Assembly: GCA_032718475.1 (NCBI GenBank)
Contig: JAUCBJ010004172.1
Span: 1 to 34,086, forward strand
Direction of reading: 5' to 3'
Source of the DNA: Nemertoderma westbladi
Taxonomy: Eukaryota; Xenacoelomorpha; Nemertodermatida; Nemertodermatidae
Length of the DNA: 34,086 nt
Both the position numbers and the translations under genes were made by a program. Under the pieces are notes generated by a model. The model did not search any database and was not told the DNA's origin. It saw only the letters and a program-made list of their open reading frames with translations. This document shows, in pieces, positions 28,696-34,086 of this stretch (position 1 is its first letter; every line of letters begins with the position of its first letter).

Positions 28696-29005
28696 AATAT
28701 GCAAAGCCAGGTGGTTTATAGGAATATAATAAACGCAGTACTCGTTTTCATGATAAGCCTCTTTGCGTTCGTCCTGTTTTGTATTTAAATATATTTCTTA
28801 AACGCAGGCTAGGACGATCTTTATAATAATAATAACTAGGGATGCGATCAATATGTGAAGCCAGGTGGTTTATATAATAATTTAGTAAACGCAGTACTCG
28901 TCTTCATTATATGCCTCGTTGCGCTCGTCGCTTGTCCTGTTTTGTCATAAAATATTTTCCCTAAACGTAAACTGACGATCTTTATACAGTTATAACTATG
29001 CGAAG
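28696..29005. repeat. 154-bp tandem duplication, two units
   Basis: AATATGCAAAGCCAGGTGG at 28696 recurs as AATATGTGAAGCCAGGTGG at 28850, followed in both by AAACGCAGTACTCGT, TTCGTCCTGTTTTGT-like and GACGATCTTTATA segments. The period is 154. Confidence 0.85.
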
Positions 29006-29040
29006 TTTCGAAACTGTGCGAGTAACTGTTGATACATCTA

Positions 29041-29074
29041 TGTGGAGATGTGTGATATGTGGAGATGTGTGATA
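29041..29074. repeat. 17-bp perfect tandem duplication
   Basis: TGTGGAGATGTGTGATA at 29041-29057 is repeated exactly at 29058-29074. Confidence 0.95.
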
Positions 29075-30560
29075 CAACACCAACGCATCATATGCCGATG
29101 TAGTGATATGGGTATTGAAATAATATTAAATCAATGTACACTCTTAAAACTGCAGCGAAAAAATGTAGCTAATTTCCTAGGTTACATATAAAATAATAAT
29201 ATTATTTTTAAGAACATTAATTTTACTACTTTGCAAAAATTCAATTAAAGAATAAACAGACATATATACATTGTGGAATAAACTATTTCAGAAGCCTACA
29301 ACAGCCATGCCATGGATGGTATTTATGTTATTATATCTGTCATTTACCTGAGATAGCAATACAACATTTATAGTGGATTTAAAGACTGCTGTCTGGGCTG
29401 GAATAGCAATACTGGTTGCCTATTACTATTCCTCTCTGGTTAGTCTACAGCCACAACTCCCAGCTAGCTAGCTCCACACCAGCAGAGACTTGACCAATAA
29501 TCATTCCCAGCAACTAGCTGCCTTACACACACATCCTTCCATCGTACCAGCATGTTAGCCAATAAATGAGCAGTATTTAATGAGAATCAATTTTTTATTC
29601 CGTTTTAATTACTTTAGATCAATTAAAGACACAATTATTAAAGCAAATCACTTGAACTAATTAAAAACTATAATAGAATGGCGTATGTGGATTACATCTG
29701 TATAATTTTTAAGTATAATTATTTAAATCTTATACTGTAAAACAATTAATTTCCTTTAAAAGGCAGGTTGAAAATGGTGTTTTTACCGTAATCAACTTAA
29801 TTAACTAATTAACTGCTATTATCTTAGCTTCTCGAAGGCCACACGGAAATTCTACTTGGAAAATTTCTAAACTTTTGCCAAACAACATGTGTACCAAGTT
29901 TGGATAGATTTCATCAAAGATTGGCCGAGTTATTAACGTTTAAAATTGAACACGACAGAACGACAGAACGACAGGTTGATTAATGGTACCACTACGCTAA
30001 GGCTCACTCACTTCATGGCTCGCCCCACAGACTACCTAAAGGCCACCAAACTTGAAATGCATTACCAAAATGTCCTTCAGGTCTCCGAAGCAGATATGAA
30101 GAAAACACCGAACTTGCGTAAACTTAAGTAACTCATCATAATATTAATCCCATCATATTAATTAACTTTACCAGTAACTGCAGTAAGAGTATGTATATAA
30201 TAATATGTTTTGTTAAACAATTATTACAAAGGGAATATTATTGAATAAATATAATATTATCATTTCATAAAAATAAGGGGAAGTATAAAACATACTCAAA
30301 CTCAAGCATAATAAATGTCTTTGTATTTTGTCTCTTTGAATTCATCAGATCATCGATTGGATTAGGAATTATTTCATTTCTGGTGGGGTGGTACTCAGTC
30401 AAGGGCCTTTATATTCATAAGGATTGATATTTGATAAAAAAAAAGCAATATTAGATCACCACACTGCCATTCACCGCACCCATGCTCAATGGGGGAAAAT
30501 CAATCTAGTAAATATTTTTGGAAAGGTATCATGTAGCATACCATTTGAAAGCAAATTGCA
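29075..30560. other. No gene recognised
   Basis: AT-rich. GACAGAACGACAGAACGACAG at about 29953-29973 is a short 9-base repeat next to the TACCAAGTTTGG string also paralleled at 23.5 kb. No coding region is supported. Confidence 0.4.
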
Positions 30561-31237
30561 TATCATACATAAATGTTGCACCACAACATCCATGCATAAG
30601 CTTATTTGGATCTATCGCCATAACTGGATCAATCGCAGACTGTCATATCTTTGAGTGTTCTGAGGATACCGAGGACAAATTACAGGCTATACAAACTTCC
30701 AAAATTTCATTATATCATCAAATGGAACAAAATAAATCTAGGGACAAAAAGCATCCATTCCATTTTTAAAAAAGTGGGGCATTTGATGCTCATCCTTAAT
30801 GAGCTCAATTGATTGCCTTACCTAATAAGGTCGGATTATGGCACCGAGAATGTTAATGTTGAGTTGATACAACGATATCTCAGAGCATTTCAAAATGATT
30901 CGCGGGCTTTATCAGACACAGTATATTTATATAAAAAGAATATATATTGGTGGAGTAAGCTTGGATGTCTCTCAGCTTCTCAGCTGGATGTCCATGGTGT
31001 TATAGAGACGTCTAATCAATTACACATTGAAGTAGCATGATACGTATATATGGATTTTCTTTAACGAAAATTAGACCTCATCAAAGAGCTATGGAATAGC
31101 CACTATTTATGGAAATCAGCATTCCATGTGAAAGCTGGAAAACCAAACATTTTGCATCTGGACGAGCCAAACTTTTTACTGAACACACCCGATATAGAGG
31201 GTCGAAGAAATATGAACATTTTCGGTGTAGAGAAACT
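30560..31237 (+). pseudogene. Integrase-core DDE transposase remnant (IS3EU-like)
   Basis: From 30813 the plus frame reads LIRSDYGTENVNVELIQRYL, then FQNDS and IYWWSKL. These match the RSD-x-GTEN block, with catalytic Asp, and the later (I/E)AWWS-x-L block of an integrase-core family present in cnidarian, mollusc and fish transposons. Stops follow at 31038-31040 (TGA) and 31062-31064 (TAA). The same frame then continues with DLIKELWNSHYLWKS and KAGKPNILHLDEPNF, the expected C-terminal WN-x-H and GKP-x-L blocks. The upstream part (about 30590-30660: HKLIWIYRHNWINRRLSYL) looks like a frame-broken version of the first catalytic segment. The IS3EU label is from memory. The remnant ends at about 31237, where LINE D begins in frame. 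Confidence 0.65.
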
Positions 31238-33394
31238 AGCTTGTAGTGACATTGTGACTGCAGAAATCAGACTCAGTTTGAGAGGCAGCAAACCCAGGGC
31301 AAGCAAGCAAATCAACTATGACTGGGAGAAACTCAGAACTGACAATGCTGTAAGGGATGCTTATACAGTAGAAGTTCAAAACCGCTTTGAAGCACTTCAG
31401 TCAATGGATGAATACCAATCCACCGATTCAATATACCAGAATATAATAACAGCCCACAAGGAATCAGCTAAGAGGTATATCCCCCAGAAACCTAAACGAA
31501 AACAGTATGTGCCATGGCAAAACTCTGAGGTTACTTGTAAGAGAGAGGATCTTAAGATAGCCTACAAAGTTAAAACCGAACAACCAACAACCGAAAACAT
31601 TAACAAGGTTGAGAAAGCTAAGGACGATCTTAAATTGGCCTACAACATCAGCCTGGAAAAGTACATACAGGATAAAACTGAAGCAATTACAACTGCTCAC
31701 ATACAGCAGCAATCAAGACTTACCTGGCAAACTGTAAATGAGGTATCTGGTCGGAAAAGTTGTGCAAAGGGACGCCTCAAAGCCGATAGTCCTGAAGAAC
31801 GTGTTGGGAAGTGGAAAAATCATTTCAGCAACTTGCTTGGGCAGCCACCAAACATCGAGGTCAGCCCTACAAGGAAAATATATGACAAGACACTACCTAT
31901 AGAAACAGGGGACTTCATACCTGCCGAACTCCAAAGAAGCATTAAAAGCATGTCCAATAATAAAGCTAGTGGATTAGATGAAATCCCAGCAGAGGTATGG
32001 AAAACCGGAGTGCTAAATAGACCATTATTGAATGTTTGCAACCGGTTGTTAAAAGGGGAAAAGCCACCACCAATTTGGACTAAAGGTCAACTAAAGCCTC
32101 TCCCCAAGAAAGGAGACCTCAGTATACCAACAAACTATCGTGGGATCTGTCTGCTTGTGGTAGCTGTCAAAATATACAATAAAATGATTTTATATAGGAT
32201 TAGGCCTCACATAGAGAAACTACTGCGTAAGAGCCAAAACGGATTTCGACCAAGTAGATCAACAATAGCTCAGATACTTGCACTACGGAGACTGATTGAA
32301 TGAATTAAGTCAAAGAATCTCCCCGCAGTCATGACTTTTGTGAACTTCAAGAAGGCATTCGACTCCATCCATAGAGGTAAAATGCTTGAAATCCTAAGAG
32401 CTTATGGAATACCAGAAGTAATTGTTGCTGGCATTGGATTGTTATATTGTGACATAGAAGCGCAGGTACTCTCACCAGATGGTGAAACTGAGTTTTTCTC
32501 AATCCTGGCTGGCGTACTGCACGGTGACACATTAGCACCATTACTATTTGTAATTGTGCTGGATTACGCAATGAGGACGGCCACAAAGGGTGAAGATCTG
32601 GGATTCACACTTCCAAGAACGCAGAAGTAGTAGATATCCGGCAACTACAGTCACAGACACTGACTTTGCGGATGACATCGCCCTGCTCTCTAATACGCTA
32701 GCAGATGCACAGCTTCTACTAATAAAGTGGAGAGGGCTGCTAAGGAGGTTGGATTGTATATAAATGCTACCAAGACCGAATTCATGACCTTTAATGTTGA
32801 TGGAAACTTGACAACCATTGATAATAATCAACTAAGGAAGGTCGATGACTTCCAGTACCTTGGATCATGGATAGAGAGTAGCAAAAAGGACAGATGTTAG
32901 GAAAGCAAAGGTCTATCAAAAATGGATACCATCTGGAAATCAGATCTCTCCAGGCACCTGAAGACTAAGTTCTTTCGAGCCACAGTGGAAAGTGTATTTT
33001 TATACGGGGGTGAGACCTGACACTGACTAAATCACTTGAACATCGAATTGATGGTTGCTACACAAGACTACTAAGGGTAGCCCTAAACATCAGCTGGGGA
33101 CAACACATGACAAACGCCGAGCTTTATGGTACAATACCACCTGTATCAACCACCCTCCGTGAACGCAGATTAAGATTCAGTGGGCACTGCTGGCGAAGTA
33201 AAGACGAGGTCATACCAGATCTACTTCTCTGGCAACCAACTCATGGAAAGCGTAGTCGTGGACGACCTGCCATAACATATATAGATCAACTTGAAAGGGA
33301 TACTGAACTTGGGAGAAACGAAATTGCGACAACTATGGAGAATCGGGAAGCCTGGAAGGATCTCATTTCCACTGTCCGAGTTCGCTCGACCTAG
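31238..33394 (+). pseudogene. LINE D reverse transcriptase, several lesions
   Basis: In order: SLRGSKPRASKQ linker; VPWQNSEV; ASGLDEIPAEVWK; LKPLPKKGDLS; NYRGICLL; SQNGFRPSRST; RRLIE then TGA at 32301-32303; box A reads FVNFKKAFDS (Asn at 32343-32345 replaces the catalytic Asp); box B GVLHGDTLAP (His for Gln); two TAG codons at 32628-32633; a frameshift to DTDFADDIALLS (32656-32688), with FADD intact; YLGSWIES; a damaged middle at about 32880-33100; then a clean frame 33107-33394 with RLRFSGHCWRSKDE and LLLWQPTHGKRSRGRP. Multiple stops, frameshifts and the active-site change make it inactive. The first part is fused in frame to transposase sequence. Confidence 0.88.
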
Positions 33395-33411
33395 TAGTAG
33401 TAGTAGTAGTG
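31238..33411 (+). mobile_element. LINE D, 5'-truncated non-LTR retrotransposon related to LINE B
   Basis: Begins at the last endonuclease box (CSD-IVTAEIRLSLR, where SDHR is expected), covers RT and the C-terminal domain, and ends with (TAG)6 at 33392-33409. The first TAG of that tail is also the stop codon of the last frame. Architecture and C-terminal FSGHCWRSKDE...LWQPTHG match LINE B, but sequence divergence is large, so it is a sister family. Confidence 0.88.
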
Positions 33412-33779
33412 ACATAGTAAGACAAGTTTGCAATGATTATTTATTAACTTACACAGTTAAATCACTTTGTTTATGGAAAAATTTGTTTTGGTTTATTATA
33501 TTTTTATTTTTGAGGTTTCATGTTTATTGTAAATAATTTGAATGCATGAATTCGCATTTTATAAATTATTTCTAACTGAATTTCTCTGGCGTTAAATATA
33601 TTAAGTTATAATGTGTTGACCATTTATGTTTCAATTTTTTTATTATATTAAGTCCATTTTGTTAAAGCTTTATGCCACTGCTCAAGATGAGAGTACCGGC
33701 ATTAGAAATGTGAATGCCGAATTTCTTTACAATTCGATGGCAGCCAGCATCATGTCTTTCCACACTGCTGCTGTAAATA
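33412..33779. other. No gene recognised
   Basis: AT-rich flank between LINE D and the 41-bp satellite. No target-site duplication could be defined. Confidence 0.45.
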
Positions 33780-33811
33780 GTTAGTACCTGTATTATTTTA
33801 TTGTGGTTATA

Positions 33812-34086
33812 ACAACCATGGCATTGTACTCAATTAAATTAAATGAGTTATTACAACTACGGTATTGTACTCAATTAAATTAAATGAGTTATCACAACCA
33901 CGGCATTGTACTCAATTAAATTAAATGAGTTATTACAACCACATCATTGTACTCAATTATATTAAATGAGTTATTACATCCATGGCATTGTACTCAATTA
34001 AATTAAAAGAGTTATTACAACCACGGCATTGTGCTCAATTAAATTAAATGAGTTATTACAACTACGGTATTGTGCTCAATTAAATG
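33812..34086. repeat. 41-bp satellite, about 6.7 units, running off the window
   Basis: The unit contains CATTGTACTCAATTAAATTA and ATGAGTTATTACAACCACGG. Marker GG(C/T)ATTGT occurs at 33820, 33861 and 33902, and later units keep the 41-base spacing. Each unit carries an imperfect dyad, ACTCAATTAAATTAAATGAGT. The array continues to the last base, so its full length is unknown. Confidence 0.93.

Noticed and set aside
1-34086. Telomeric (TTAGGG)n or rDNA-type repeats
   Set aside because: None seen on either strand.

Overview
This window looks like intergenic or heterochromatin-like DNA from an invertebrate animal, very probably marine. It is AT-rich, full of simple-sequence tracts, and dominated by decayed transposable elements. 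I found no intact host gene, no operon-like packing, no bacterial signals, no CRISPR array and no rRNA or tRNA gene. The mixture of APE-type LINEs, BEL/Pao retroelements, an integrase-core (IS3EU-like) transposase remnant, a widespread invertebrate transposon-derived protein family and a tRNA-derived SINE is typical of cnidarian, molluscan or lower deuterostome genomes. The sequence alone does not let me choose between them.

Layout, left to right. 0-2 kb: non-coding DNA with a 31-bp tandem duplication and a 42-bp minisatellite (five units). 2.1-3.9 kb: 5'-truncated LINE (family A) between two ATT microsatellites. 3.9-6.8 kb: the best preserved element, LINE B, with half of an APE endonuclease and a full reverse transcriptase whose catalytic residues are intact. 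7-10 kb: degenerate tandem repeats, a 23-nt poly-G tract and short hairpins. 10.2-10.4 kb: tRNA-derived SINE (minus). 11.4-12.4 kb: minus-strand remnant of a transposon-derived protein. 12.9-16.7 kb: minus-strand composite in which a CR1/L2/jockey-like LINE (C) abuts a BEL/Pao element (protease, RT, RNase H) in frame. 17.0-18.3 kb: second LINE A copy. 19.4-19.5 kb: a foldback cluster. 19.65-20.4 kb: unrecognised coding-like remnant. 20.9-23.2 kb: an inverted scrap of LINE B, a second and very similar LINE B copy with an internal deletion, a more diverged LINE scrap, and CTGT-rich repeats. 23.6-23.8 kb: a scrap of a second BEL/Pao RT. 24.5-25.7 kb: a 51-bp minisatellite of about 24 units with higher-order structure. 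25.7-29.1 kb: several degenerate tandem arrays with about 150-bp monomers and strong hairpins. 30.5-31.24 kb: integrase-core transposase remnant running in frame into LINE D (31.24-33.41 kb), which ends in (TAG)6. 33.8 kb to the window end: a 41-bp satellite that probably continues.

The genes do not work together as a system. Each retroelement once encoded its own replication machinery, and almost all copies now carry stops, frameshifts or catalytic-site changes. The most interesting signals are the two in-frame chimeras between unrelated elements, the recent duplication of LINE B, the structured 51-bp minisatellite, the GCGAAGATCGCGA foldback, and a cysteine-rich coding remnant I could not name. 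I see no convincing new biological system.
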